Assembly (NCBI RefSeq): GCF_001421435.1
Contig: NZ_LMKA01000134.1
Span: forward strand, 27,408 to 91,407
Direction: 5' to 3'
Length of the DNA stretch: 64,000 bases
Source: Chryseobacterium sp. Leaf201
Lineage (GTDB): Bacteria > Bacteroidota > Bacteroidia > Flavobacteriales > Weeksellaceae
The notes below the pieces were generated by a model. That model was not told where the DNA came from and ran no database searches. It worked only from the letters and a program-made list of their open reading frames with translations. Positions 25,763 through 36,200 of this stretch are shown here, one piece after another (position 1 is the stretch's first letter; each line of letters starts with the position of its first letter). The translations under genes were made by a program, and so were the position numbers.

Positions 25763-26842
25763 ATGAAAAAGATTTCTGTTATATTTATTCTGCCGGATCT
25801 GGAAACCGGAGGCGCGGAAAGAATTGTTACCACCATTGCCAACCATCTTTCGCGGGACCGGTTTGAACCTAAAATCCTGCTTCTCCGCAAGCAGGGAGGC
25901 TATCTCAGCCTGCTGAAAGAGGATGTTGAGATTATTGATGTGAAAACAGAAAGAATCAGGCATTCCTTAAAACCTATTTTACGGGAAATTTACCGCAGAA
26001 AACCGGATATCGTATTCTCTGGTTTTGGCGAAGTAAATGCCTATCTGTCTTTATTTATTAAGATTTTTCCAAAAACGAAATTTATTGCCCGGGAAACCAA
26101 TGTGGTTAGTGAACACGTAACCCGGAAAGAAATAAAATTTTTCTATAATTTTTACAATAACTACCAGAGAATCATCGCCCAGAGTGATGATATGAAAAAG
26201 GATCTGATCACACATTTCAACATCAAAAAGCATAAGATTGTCAAGATTAATAATCCTGTTGATTTTGATTTTATTGATGCTAAACTTAAAACTTCCGTAA
26301 GACCGGAAAGTTTCAGGCATAATTACAAAAATATTGTAGCCATCGGAAACCTGTCTGCCAGAAAAGGTTTTGATAATCTGCTGAAGGTATTTTCAAGGCT
26401 TAAAAATGAAAATATCCTGCTGCATATTCTGGGCGATGGAAAAGACCGGGAGATGCTGCACCAGATGAAAGATTTTCTGGGACTCGACCAGGTTATTTTC
26501 CACGGAAAACAGGAAAACCCGTATCAGTTTCTGAAACATGCCGATCTGTTTATCTTGTCTTCGAGATATGAGGGCTTCCCGAATGTCCTGCTGGAAGCCG
26601 GAGCCTGCGGAACCTATTCCCTGGCCAATAACTGTCCCGGAGGAATTAACGAAATCATTCAGGACGGAATCAACGGAGAAATTGCCGATATTGAAAACCA
26701 CGAAGGTTTTGCACAGAAAATCATCGAGGTCCTTCATCAGAGCTATGAAAGAGACTCCATAAGAAATTCCATACAGTCGAGATTTTCAAAAAATATCATT
26801 TTGAATGAATATGAAAAGGTTTTACTGGATCTGATGAAATAA
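25763..26842 (+). CDS. Glycosyltransferase family 4 protein
   Basis: The 359-residue GT-B fold enzyme has an N-terminal LPDLETGGAERIV motif (about 10-22, typical of GT4) and the C-terminal donor-binding ESx7E-type motif in SRYEGFPNVLLEAGACG. It probably adds a sugar from a nucleotide-sugar to a cell-surface glycan; donor and acceptor cannot be read. No other glycan genes are adjacent, so it is a singleton. Confidence 0.9.
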   Translation: MKKISVIFILPDLETGGAERIVTTIANHLSRDRFEPKILLLRKQGGYLSLLKEDVEIIDVKTERIRHSLKPILREIYRRKPDIVFSGFGEVNAYLSLFIKIFPKTKFIARETNVVSEHVTRKEIKFFYNFYNNYQRIIAQSDDMKKDLITHFNIKKHKIVKINNPVDFDFIDAKLKTSVRPESFRHNYKNIVAIGNLSARKGFDNLLKVFSRLKNENILLHILGDGKDREMLHQMKDFLGLDQVIFHGKQENPYQFLKHADLFILSSRYEGFPNVLLEAGACGTYSLANNCPGGINEIIQDGINGEIADIENHEGFAQKIIEVLHQSYERDSIRNSIQSRFSKNIILNEYEKVLLDLMK

Positions 26843-26970
26843 ATAAGGTGAATGGGTTCGATCAATTAAAGCGGAATAAATACTCAAAAAACATATTCAG
26901 ATGCTGTAGTTACCGATCAGATTGAACTTCACGAAATATCAAGTCATTATTTAACAGCATTCATCAGATT

Positions 26971-28110
26971 ATGATCATAGAAAGTATTTCTTTTTCAGGG
27001 ATTGTTGCCGCATTTTTTTGCAGTGCACTGCTGTTCTCTAAAAAGAAAAATCTTTCATCTGACCGCTATCTTATGGTCTGGCTGTGGTTGGCTGCCGCTA
27101 ATTTAACCTGCTACCTGTTCCCGTCTCTGCTTCCTGAAAGACTTCAGCCTTTCGGTTTTGCTCTTCCGGTTCTCAGTATGGGGATGCTTTATCTTTATGT
27201 TATTTCCCTGACCTTTAATATAAAGTTCCGGCTCACTTATTTTATAAAACACTCGCTTGTCTTCATTCTTTACAGTTCAGGTCTTATAATATTTTCTGCC
27301 TTTTGTGAAAAGATAGAATTTAAGGACAGCATCCCTTATTTTACGAATGGACAGTCACGGGGAATGCTGGATCTTCTGACTGTTCCCATGGCCGCTGTTC
27401 CGGTAGTTTACATTGTTCTGTGTTTTTTGGCGCTGAAAAAATATCAGAACAAACTTCCCGAATATTATTCCGCACTGGAAAAAATCAGCCTTAACTGGCT
27501 GAAATATATACTGATTTCTTTAATTACCCTTTTTATAATCGTTTCTTTAATTATCGCTTTGGGTTCGAGGTTAAATACAGTTCCTCTGGATAAAATCTTT
27601 AAGATCGTTGCTGTTATCCAGAGTGTGTACGTATGGTGTATTATATTTTTCAGCCTTAGGCAAAACCTTATTTTTAATCAGCAGGTGGTTATGGATGAAT
27701 CCGCTGCAGATAAAGAAAATGTAAAAACAGATTTACGGGATAAGAACCGGTCAGCTGAAATTTCTCAGAAATTACTGATGTTTATGGAAACTGAGCGCCC
27801 TTATCTGGATGAAGAGCTCAGCCTGCAGAAATTATCTCTTTTGGTAAATATTTCTACCCATCGTCTTTCTGAAGTAATCAATCAGGATCTTAATACCAAT
27901 TTCTACAGATTGATCAATGCCTACCGGGTGGAAGAAGTAAAGAGAAAACTCAAAAATTCCGAATTTGATAAATACTCTATTTTGGGAATAGCTTTTGAAT
28001 CCGGTTTTAACTCCAAATCAACATTCAATAAGATCTTTAAAGAGGAAACCGGGATGACTCCGTCTGCATTTAAGAAGTCCGGATCTGCCGCAAAGGGTCC
28101 TAACCGGTAA
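26971..28110 (+). CDS. Membrane-bound AraC family regulator (7TM + HTH)
   Basis: The 379-residue protein has seven hydrophobic segments in its first 235 residues and an AraC-type double helix-turn-helix at about 290-372 (HRLSEVINQDLNTNFYRLI, then SILGIAFESGFNSKSTFNKIF and the final TGMTPSAFKK). Such one-component membrane regulators are frequent in flavobacteria; the signal is unknown. It is followed 49 bases later by another multipass membrane protein, a possible partner. Confidence 0.9.
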   Translation: MIIESISFSGIVAAFFCSALLFSKKKNLSSDRYLMVWLWLAAANLTCYLFPSLLPERLQPFGFALPVLSMGMLYLYVISLTFNIKFRLTYFIKHSLVFILYSSGLIIFSAFCEKIEFKDSIPYFTNGQSRGMLDLLTVPMAAVPVVYIVLCFLALKKYQNKLPEYYSALEKISLNWLKYILISLITLFIIVSLIIALGSRLNTVPLDKIFKIVAVIQSVYVWCIIFFSLRQNLIFNQQVVMDESAADKENVKTDLRDKNRSAEISQKLLMFMETERPYLDEELSLQKLSLLVNISTHRLSEVINQDLNTNFYRLINAYRVEEVKRKLKNSEFDKYSILGIAFESGFNSKSTFNKIFKEETGMTPSAFKKSGSAAKGPNR

Positions 28111-28159
28111 CTTAGGACGATTCAAAGAGGATTTCAACGGATTTTTGCCATCAAAAAGT

Positions 28160-28804
28160 ATGGATACACCTCTTCATTTAACGAACATTACTGTTCATGT
28201 TATCACCGGAAGCACAGCACTTGCAGTGGGATTTTTAATCTTATTCAAAACAAAAGGAACGCCCTTGCATCGGAAACTCGGATATCTTTTCATACTCTGT
28301 ATGGTAATTGTTGTCACCACGGGAGCGTTTGGCGTCATTGTATTTAAAAGAAACCTCTTTCTTTTACTCATTACTGTTCTGGCAGGCTATAATACCTATT
28401 CGGGTTTCAGGATCTTAAAGGAAAAAACCAATCGTTTTTATTTAAAAGATCTCGCGGCAATGCTGGCAGCGCTGATAATAGCAATCATTTTTATATATTA
28501 TCTTGAGGCTATCGGTTTTTACTGGAATCCCGTAGTCATTTTTTCAGGAGTCGGATATCTGTTAATGGTTATCGCTTATGATATTTTCCGGTACTGTATT
28601 TCGGCGTCACGGTATGGTAATTTGTGGCGTTATGAACATTCAAGTAAGATGATAAGTGCGATGGGAGCTCTTTTTTCAGCATTTATAGGAACACTTATGC
28701 CGGATTATAAACCGTACAGCCAGATTCTTCCTTCGTTATTTATGACATTGGTAATGATTTTTTTTAATCTTAAGATCTACATAAGGTTGAAAAGCATAAA
28801 ATGA
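28160..28804 (+). CDS. DUF2306-like multipass membrane protein
   Basis: The 214-residue protein has about seven membrane helices. It starts with a conserved-looking HLTNITVHVITGSTALAVGF segment (split here from a longer helix) with histidines that could bind a cofactor, a PLHRKLGYLF motif and a WRYEHSSKM motif, patterns of the DUF2306 group. The ATG at 28160 is preferred over a TTG five codons earlier. Function is unknown; it follows the 7TM-AraC gene. Confidence 0.75.
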   Translation: MDTPLHLTNITVHVITGSTALAVGFLILFKTKGTPLHRKLGYLFILCMVIVVTTGAFGVIVFKRNLFLLLITVLAGYNTYSGFRILKEKTNRFYLKDLAAMLAALIIAIIFIYYLEAIGFYWNPVVIFSGVGYLLMVIAYDIFRYCISASRYGNLWRYEHSSKMISAMGALFSAFIGTLMPDYKPYSQILPSLFMTLVMIFFNLKIYIRLKSIK

Positions 28805-28870
28805 CCGCTATATTTAATCTTGAAACTTTATTCATTGCTTTTTACTAATTTTACCTTTTAAAAGTATCAA

Positions 28871-29218
28871 ATGAAAATCCCGAAAATAGGATGCGCCTGT
28901 GAAAAACCTGACTCAAATTATACCGAATACAGAAGCTCTGAATTAGGCATAGACCCTACCAACGGAAGAGATGCAGAAGTATCCATTCAGCAGTGCAAAC
29001 TCTGCCAGAGAATATGGATCCGCTATTTTGTAGAATTTGAAAGCTTTCCCAAATCGGGAAGATGGTACAAAGGGATCGTTTCCAAAAAAGACCGTCCGCA
29101 CATCACCCCTGAAAATGCTGTTGAATTTCTCGAAAGTCTGGAGTGGTACGTATATGGAGGTTCTTATTTTGAAAGCACGGGCACATTCGGGCAGGGTAAA
29201 ATGAATGTAGATTTATAA
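28871..29218 (+). CDS. Conserved hypothetical protein with CxC...CxxC cysteines
   Basis: The 115-residue soluble protein has cysteines in GCACEKP (8, 10) and CKLCQRIW (about 42, 45), which could form one zinc site. The rest is rich in aromatic residues (GRWYKGIV, LEWYVYGGSYF). I do not recognise the family. It is transcribed alone, ahead of the lipoamide dehydrogenase promoter. Confidence 0.75.
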   Translation: MKIPKIGCACEKPDSNYTEYRSSELGIDPTNGRDAEVSIQQCKLCQRIWIRYFVEFESFPKSGRWYKGIVSKKDRPHITPENAVEFLESLEWYVYGGSYFESTGTFGQGKMNVDL

Positions 29219-29322
29219 TTTTGCAGGATGCAGTGAACATATTTGTCAGAACAATTTTGCATTAATCCGGATTTAAGATCCCTGATGTATAGCAGTGTTT
29301 AAGAAAATTTGACAAATCTCAG

Positions 29323-29353
29323 TTGGGCACTTGGTAATTAATCAGTAAATTTG
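29323..29353 (+). promoter_or_regulatory. Promoter of lpdA
   Basis: TTG at 29323-29325 and TAAATTTG at 29346-29353 with a 20-base gap, about 50 bases before the ATG. Confidence 0.65.
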
Positions 29354-29396
29354 TAAGCATTAAGAAAGTTAATAATAACAAATTCATAAAAATAAC

Positions 29397-30800
29397 ATGA
29401 GTCAATTCGATGTTACCGTAATCGGTTCCGGTCCTGGTGGTTATGTTGCTGCAATCCGTGCCGCACAGTTAGGTTTCACAACAGCAATTATTGAAAAATA
29501 TCCAACCCTGGGCGGAACCTGCCTTAATGTAGGATGTATTCCGTCTAAAGCACTGTTGGACAGCTCTGAGCATTTTGAAAATGCCAAGCATAATTTTGCA
29601 GGTCACGGGATTATTATCAATGAGCCTCAGGCTGATATTGCAAGAATGATCGAGCGTAAAAATGAAGTCATCAAACAAAATACAGACGGAATCAGCTACC
29701 TGATGAACAAAAACAAAATCACTGTTTTTGAAGGCGTGGGAAGCTTCGAATCTGCCACTCAGATCAAAGTAACGAAAAACGACGGTTCTACAGAAACCAT
29801 CGAGTCTAAATATACCATTATCGCTACCGGTTCCAAACCGACTTCTTTACCTTTCATTACATTAGACAAAGAAAGGGTGATTACTTCTACCGAAGCTTTG
29901 AACCTTAAGGAAATTCCTAAGCATTTAGTAGTGATCGGAGGTGGGGTTATCGGTCTTGAATTAGGTTCTGTTTACCTGAGACTGGGTGCCCAGGTAACGG
30001 TTGTTGAGTTTATGGATAAGATTATCCCGGGAATGGACGGTGCACTGAGCAAGGAACTTACGAAAGTCCTTAAAAAGCAGGGAATGAAATTCATGCTTTC
30101 TACCGCTGTTTCTGCTGTTGAAAGAAATGGCGATACCGTAAAAATCACAGCCAAAGACAAGAAAGGAGAAGAAGTAACCGTTGAAGGGGATTACTGTCTG
30201 GTTTCTGTAGGAAGAAGACCTTTCACAGACGGGCTTGGTCTTGAAAAAGCAGGTGTTGAGCTTGACGAAAGAGGCCGCGTGAAAATAAACGACCATCTGC
30301 AGACCAATGTTTCCAATATTTATGCAATCGGAGACGTGATCAAAGGAGCCATGCTGGCACACAAAGCAGAAGAAGAGGGTGTTTTTGTGGCTGAAACATT
30401 AGCCGGACAAAAACCTCACATCAATTATAATTTAATTCCGGGCGTTGTTTACACATGGCCTGAAGTTGCGGGCGTAGGCAAAACCGAAGAGCAGCTGAAA
30501 GAAGAAGGCGCAGCCTACAAAGTAGGGTCTTTCCCGATGAGAGCATTGGGAAGAAGCCGTGCGAGCGGGGATGTTGACGGCCTGGTAAAAATTATTGCCG
30601 ATGAAAAAACGGATGAGATACTGGGAATGCACATTATAGGAGCCAGAGCAGCGGATCTTATCGCAGAAGGCGTTATTGCTATGGAATTCCGTGCCAGTGC
30701 AGAAGACATCGCAAGAAGCTCACATGCACACCCGACCTATGCGGAAGCGATTAAAGAAGCCGCATTGGATGCTACGGCTAAGAGACCGATTCATATGTAA
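29397..30800 (+). CDS. lpdA: Dihydrolipoyl dehydrogenase
   Basis: This FAD enzyme is the E3 component of the 2-oxoacid dehydrogenase complexes and the glycine cleavage system. The 467-residue protein has GSGPGGYVAA (about 11-20), the redox disulfide in GGTCLNVGCIPSK (Cys43 and Cys48), a NAD-binding GGGVIGLELGSV segment and the active-site HAHPTYAE near the C-terminus. It is not next to E1 or E2 genes, so it probably serves several complexes. Confidence 0.96.
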   Translation: MSQFDVTVIGSGPGGYVAAIRAAQLGFTTAIIEKYPTLGGTCLNVGCIPSKALLDSSEHFENAKHNFAGHGIIINEPQADIARMIERKNEVIKQNTDGISYLMNKNKITVFEGVGSFESATQIKVTKNDGSTETIESKYTIIATGSKPTSLPFITLDKERVITSTEALNLKEIPKHLVVIGGGVIGLELGSVYLRLGAQVTVVEFMDKIIPGMDGALSKELTKVLKKQGMKFMLSTAVSAVERNGDTVKITAKDKKGEEVTVEGDYCLVSVGRRPFTDGLGLEKAGVELDERGRVKINDHLQTNVSNIYAIGDVIKGAMLAHKAEEEGVFVAETLAGQKPHINYNLIPGVVYTWPEVAGVGKTEEQLKEEGAAYKVGSFPMRALGRSRASGDVDGLVKIIADEKTDEILGMHIIGARAADLIAEGVIAMEFRASAEDIARSSHAHPTYAEAIKEAALDATAKRPIHM

Positions 30801-30845
30801 TATTTATCTGATTAAAATTTAATCTTTTAAAAATAATTGTAAATT

Positions 30846-30871
30846 AGAGAGGCATTAGCCTCTCTTTTTAT
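30846..30871 (+). terminator. Terminator of lpdA
   Basis: AGAGAGGC, loop ATTA, GCCTCTCT, then a T-run. Confidence 0.85.
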
Positions 30872-30900
30872 ATGAAAATATGAGCTACAAATAAAAAATT

Positions 30901-31764
30901 ATGAAAAGTATCTTTATAAGCGTATTGCTTCTCTTTGTGACAGATTCATTTGCTCAGGAAGCAGGGAAAGCGGGTGAATTTCTGAAAAATGAAGCTTCTA
31001 AAGCTGAAATCGGATCACTAAACAAGAAAAGGTCAGATACAAAAGACAATAATAATTCAGGTTTAAGGCATCAGGGTAACAGCGGTTTCAGAATAAAAAA
31101 TCCACAATACCAATGGAATCAGGAGTATGGCTATTCTGAGGTTTTTCTCAGAATTCCCGAGCAGGGATTTTTCAGTGTGGAAATAGGAGATCAGTTGATC
31201 TTAAACAATTCCGGGAAATTCCGGTTTTTTGACTTGCCGGCGGGAAGAATTCCCGTTTCTGTTTACGAAAGCGGCTATCTATTGTACAGAACTACTTTAA
31301 ATGTCCGGAACAACAGCAGGCTGGTTCTTGATTTTTTTACAGATAAAGGTCTTTATCTGTTGGATTCATATCCTGTTCAGAATCAGTCTTATGGTTTCAG
31401 CAGCTGGAATGATGTCTGGAATAATCCTTATGGAAGCCAGGGAGGCAGTTGGAATAATTCAGGAAATAATGCAAACGTAATGGACAGCAGTTCTTTCAGC
31501 GAGTTTCTCGATATGCTCAGAAAAAATGCAAAATTTGATGACAGCAGATTTTCTATGATCAGACAGCAGATGCAGACAACAATGTTTATTGCTCAGCAGA
31601 TCAGTATTCTGGTGAAGGAGATGAGTTTTGATAAAAACAGGCTTTCACTGGCAAAATCGATGTATGCTAAATGTCCGGACAAGCAAAAATATTTCCTCGT
31701 TTATGATGCATTTGATTTTGAAAGCAGTAAAAGAGAGTTGATGGATTTTATTTCTAAATTATAA
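30901..31764 (+). CDS. Exported DUF4476 domain protein
   Basis: The 287-residue protein has a signal peptide (to about residue 18), a beta-rich middle (GFFSVEIGDQLI, RFFDLPAGRIPVSVYESG) resembling a PEGA-like or carboxypeptidase-regulatory fold, a Gly/Asn/Ser-rich linker (about 160-195), and a C-terminal DUF4476 domain (about 200-287) with the FIAQQ...FDKNRLSLAKSMYAKCPDKQKY pattern. The role of DUF4476 is unknown. It lies directly after lpdA's terminator. Confidence 0.82.
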   Translation: MKSIFISVLLLFVTDSFAQEAGKAGEFLKNEASKAEIGSLNKKRSDTKDNNNSGLRHQGNSGFRIKNPQYQWNQEYGYSEVFLRIPEQGFFSVEIGDQLILNNSGKFRFFDLPAGRIPVSVYESGYLLYRTTLNVRNNSRLVLDFFTDKGLYLLDSYPVQNQSYGFSSWNDVWNNPYGSQGGSWNNSGNNANVMDSSSFSEFLDMLRKNAKFDDSRFSMIRQQMQTTMFIAQQISILVKEMSFDKNRLSLAKSMYAKCPDKQKYFLVYDAFDFESSKRELMDFISKL

Positions 31765-31859
31765 GTTGGTACTGTATTTCCGTGCCTTACCGACTGGTTT
31801 TATAAAATTATCAGAAGCTTTTGTCTTTTTTTTCCATTATATTCAGTTAAAATTTTTCT

Positions 31860-32345
31860 ATGAAAAGCAAGTTGTTCCTTTTACTCATTTTATATTCCGG
31901 TTTTGTTTTGGGCCAGGATATAAAACCCATTACAAAAGCGGTGTCAGAGATCAGTCAGATTAAAAATTATACAGTTAAAACCGTTCCGAATTCCTATTTT
32001 ATGGATCAGGGAAAAACTACTGATAACGGCATTGAGCTGAAAGGGTTTTACAGCAGCGGGCAGCTCAGGAAAATGGAGCATTTCGTTGGCCTGTCGGCAT
32101 GGAATATCGTAACACAATATTTCCTCTCAGAAAAAGGAGAACTGATTTTTGTTTACTCAAAAAAGTACAGGACCCTGGATGAAAACGGATCTATGAAGAA
32201 ACCTCAAAAGGTATCGGAAGCGCGATATTACTATATCCGTGGCAAGCTTGTGAAAAAGCTTAAAGTTCCTGCTGAACAGGACCCTGAAACCAATTACCTG
32301 TATGAGGCAAAAATACTTGAAGAAGATTTAAGACGATATAAATAG
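31860..32345 (+). CDS. Secreted hypothetical protein
   Basis: The 161-residue protein has a signal peptide (MKSKLFLLLILYSGFVLGQ) and a beta-strand-rich body with YFSSGQLRKMEH-like and IFVYSKKYRTLDENG segments that recall MORN-like repeat strands, though this is uncertain. It contains no cysteine after the signal. It sits 95 bases after the DUF4476 gene. Confidence 0.72.
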   Translation: MKSKLFLLLILYSGFVLGQDIKPITKAVSEISQIKNYTVKTVPNSYFMDQGKTTDNGIELKGFYSSGQLRKMEHFVGLSAWNIVTQYFLSEKGELIFVYSKKYRTLDENGSMKKPQKVSEARYYYIRGKLVKKLKVPAEQDPETNYLYEAKILEEDLRRYK

Positions 32346-32346
32346 G

Positions 32347-32373
32347 TTGAAATTTCCAATTTCCGTACCTTTG
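32347..32373 (+). promoter_or_regulatory. Promoter of the CvfB-like gene
   Basis: TTG at 32347-32349 and TACCTTTG at 32366-32373, a 16-base gap, 19 bases before the ATG. Confidence 0.5.
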
Positions 32374-32392
32374 TCAGCTAATTTATCATTCA

Positions 32393-33217
32393 ATGCAAAT
32401 AGGAAAGACACAGACTTTAAAAATTTCAGAAAAAAACAGTTCAGGATGGATTTTGGCCGATGAATCGGGCGAAAAGGCTTTTCTGCCTAAAATTTTCACG
32501 CAGGACGACAAGGAAATTGATGATGAAATTGAAGTTTTTGTGTATCAGGATGACAGTAAATTAAAAGCCACTACAGAAATTCCTCTGGCAGAAGTAGGGG
32601 AATTTGCCGTAATGAGCTGTGTGCAGAGCCTTCCGAGCGGAGCGTTTATGGATTGGGGAATTATTAAAGATTTATTTATCCCTTACAAGCAGCAGAAAAC
32701 AAAAATCATTGAAGGAAAAAGATATCTGGTCTACCTCTATATTGATGATGAACTCGAACTGATTACCGGAACTACGAAATTCAAAAGAAACCCGCAGTAC
32801 GAGGATCTGCCTTTCGCAAAGGGTGATAAAGTGGACCTGCTTCTGATGAACGAAAGCGAACTGGGCTGGAACGTAGTGATCAATAAAAAATACATCGGAT
32901 TGATTTATACTTCTGATGTGTTTAAAAAACTATACCCTTTATCCGAAGAAACAGGCTATATCAAAGCCATCCGTGAAGACGGGAAAATAGATGTTTCCTT
33001 ACAGCCTGAAGGTTTTGAAAATATCGATGAATTCAAACAGAAAATCCTGACGAAGTTGGAGGAAAACTACGGTTTGCTTTACCTTTCAGATAAATCAACG
33101 CCCGAAGAGATCAAAGATGAGCTTCAGATGAGCAAGAAGAACTTTAAGAAAGCAATCGGCGGACTTTATAAAGATAAGGTAATTGATCTTTCAGAAGATA
33201 AGATTAAGTTATTATAA
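32393..33217 (+). CDS. CvfB-like S1 domain RNA-binding protein
   Basis: The 274-residue protein has the CvfB layout: tandem S1-like beta-barrels over the first 210 residues (including LPSGAFMDWGIIKDLFIPYKQQ, read as region 81-102) and a C-terminal winged helix (STPEEIKDELQMSKKNFKKAIGGL). The S. aureus homologue affects virulence and binds RNA. It is cytosolic and monocistronic. Confidence 0.9.
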   Translation: MQIGKTQTLKISEKNSSGWILADESGEKAFLPKIFTQDDKEIDDEIEVFVYQDDSKLKATTEIPLAEVGEFAVMSCVQSLPSGAFMDWGIIKDLFIPYKQQKTKIIEGKRYLVYLYIDDELELITGTTKFKRNPQYEDLPFAKGDKVDLLLMNESELGWNVVINKKYIGLIYTSDVFKKLYPLSEETGYIKAIREDGKIDVSLQPEGFENIDEFKQKILTKLEENYGLLYLSDKSTPEEIKDELQMSKKNFKKAIGGLYKDKVIDLSEDKIKLL

Positions 33218-33233
33218 CAAAATAGATAAAAAT

Positions 33234-33263
33234 AAAAACGGGCAGAAAATTCTGCCCGTTTTG
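33234..33263. terminator. Bidirectional terminator
   Basis: AAAACGGGCAGAA / TTCTGCCCGTTTT with a two-base loop between convergent genes. Confidence 0.9.
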
Positions 33264-33276
33264 TTTGTTATCCTGA

Positions 33277-36200
33277 TTATTCTCTGTTCTTAATCAGCAG
33301 CCAGCCGGTGTACAGCCTTCCGTCTGATACTTTAATCGTATACCAGTAATTGCCTGTCGGAACCGGTGTTCCGTTTAATTTTCCGTCCCATGACATCGGC
33401 TTTTTGGTTGTTGTTTCCTTAAACACCGGAAGTCCTTTTCTGTCGTAGACATTCACTTCGGTTCCCGGATAATTTTCAAGTCCGGCAATTTTCCAGTGGT
33501 CGTTATAGCCGTCGCCGTTCGGGGTAAAAGCATTCGGAATACTGAAGATCGAAAAACGTTTCTGGCCGATGATACATCCGCCTTTGGTTCTTACATACAC
33601 AATATATTCTCCTATAGGTAAATTCATGAATACATTTGAATCCTGCCAGGAGAAATTGTCTAAAGAATATTCAAAACTTCCTGCCGCGGAAAGAATAACC
33701 GTTGCTGTACTGTTGCTGATATTAACAGCCGTAATTTCCGGCAAAGCGGTATAGCTTACCTGGACAGAGCCCGTATTCTGACAGCCGAAACTGTTGGTTA
33801 CCGTCACCGAATAATTTCCCGGTGCAGAAATGGTGACAGATTGCGTAGTTTCGCCTGTACTCCACAGATAGGATGAATATCCGTTCCCGGCATCCAGGGT
33901 GACACTTTTACCGTTACAGAAATCAACTTTTTCAGGAAGGTTCACCTTCGGTTTAGGGTTCAGGGTTAAGTTTAGCCTTATCACTTTAAAACATCCGTCC
34001 TGTGTGGAAACTTTCACGTGGATGATGGTGGTTCCGATGCTTAAGCTGTAACCGGAAGGATTCGCAATGGCATTTCCTGCATCATCCGTATAGGCAAATG
34101 TATAAATACCGGGATTGACAATAATATCATCCTGATAAGAAGTCAGGTTAACCGTCATTGATGCTCCTGTTGTACTGTTGCAAATGATTTCAGAATAATC
34201 ATCAGCCGGAACATTGTTCGTGGAAAGGGTCACGGAAACAGCAAGCTGCTCAGATTCACATGAATTCAGGGTCTGGGTAACAAAATAAGTGGCGCCGTAG
34301 ATCAGCGGAGTGGTTAACGGCAGGAGGTTTCCTGCTGCATCATAGAATTTTAAAGCAGTTCCTGTAACGGCCAGATTGGCTATAGTCGGATTTGCGGAAG
34401 CACAGAAATCCTGAGCTGTGTTTCCTGTCGGCTTCGGTGTTTCGTTTACCGTAACCTGAATAGATATTGTACTGCTTTCACAACCGGTAACCGTCTGGGA
34501 AGCATAATAAGTCTGCCCGTTTACCAATGGAGTAGATGGAGCTAAAAGTGTTCCTGCTGCATTATACCATTTGATGTTCTGCCCGGTAATCTGGATGTCC
34601 GAGATCTTCGGATTATTGGTTTTACAGAACGTTTGCTGCGTATTTGTCGTAGTTGGCAGGGCAGGTGATGTAACAATCACATTTTGGTTTTGTGATGAAA
34701 TATTGCCGTTTCCGTCATTATAAGTCCAATGGATAACATACGTTCCCGGAAGAGAATAGGAAAGCGGATCTGTAGTTGTGGCTGTAATTACCCCGGCGCA
34801 ATTATCCGTTGCTGTCGGAATAACAGAAACGGTTGTATGGCAATCACCTGTAATGTTGGGAAGAATTGCTGCATTTGGAATTGGTGGAATAATATCCCCT
34901 ACAATTACCTGTACAGAAAAACTTCCGTCACAACCATTTGTTGTCCCTGAAACCTGACAGGTATAAATTCCTGAGTTTGCTGTTGATGAATTGGGAATAA
35001 CAGGATTTTGTTGAGTAGAATTAAATCCGTTTGGACCAGTCCAGCTATAGGTTGTTCCCCCAGAAGCATTTAATTGAATTGCCGATCCCAAACAAATGTT
35101 TATACTTGAGTTCGATGGTAAGTTACATCTTTCAAGTCGTAATAAATAACCATCCATATTAAGTTGATTCTGATTAACAGTATTTAAAAAGTATTCATTC
35201 GGTGATGGGTCAAAATCACAATGCCAGAAAAATGTTCCTATATAATAATAACTGTTATTAAACTTTACTGTTTGTAAAATGCGTGCCCCTGAATTAGGTT
35301 TATAAGGGTTTGTTGAGCCTATTCTGAACGAGTTTTTGTATTCTCTGTTAGGATTGAATACAATGGAGCAGCCTTCAGTATAACCGCTGCCAAAAATAAT
35401 ACTGTTGACTCCCAGATCAGGGTTAGCATCAAAAGTCTTACTGAAATATCCATTAACATGCAGATCATTATTATCATCACAGCTTAAGCCATCAATATAC
35501 AAAGGGAAGTGTTGTCCGTTATTTAGATATTTTTTAACATCCAGTAAAGTGTTGTTTTTATCAAACCATAATAAATACAGACTTACATATGTGTTTGATG
35601 GTAATAAATATTGGTTGGATGACGGATCTACATCAATCGGTAAAAATTGCGCCATCCATTCGCCGGAGACAATTAATTTATCATTTTTATCAATGACAAT
35701 ATCTGAAAAGCGCTGATCTTCCTGAATACCATCCCATAGAAGGATTCCGTTTGAATTATATCTCTGTAAAGTATATTTTGAAGAGCCATAGGTGGTATTC
35801 ATCGCAAAATAAACATCATTGTCGGAATTCAATACCAATTTGTTTTCAATCCCATTGATGATTTTTTTAAGCCATTGAACTTGTAGAGATGAATTAAATT
35901 TTATAATATACGATGACGCCGTGTTATTGGCATTATTAAATACAGAATTAATAGGTTGTGAAAAGATAAGATCAGAGAATGTAAAAGTACTCACATATAT
36001 ATTTCCGGAATTATCAACATCAAGAGAATTAGGTGTCGAATCTGTTAATTGTGTTTCATTAACCAGATTTCCATTGCTGTCTAGGATCGTAAGTGTGGCA
36101 TACTGATTTATATAATTTCCCTGCTGAACTGCTTTCCCGGTAAGTGCATAAACTTTACCATTTTTTACCTTAAGATCATATTCATAATCTGCATGCATAT

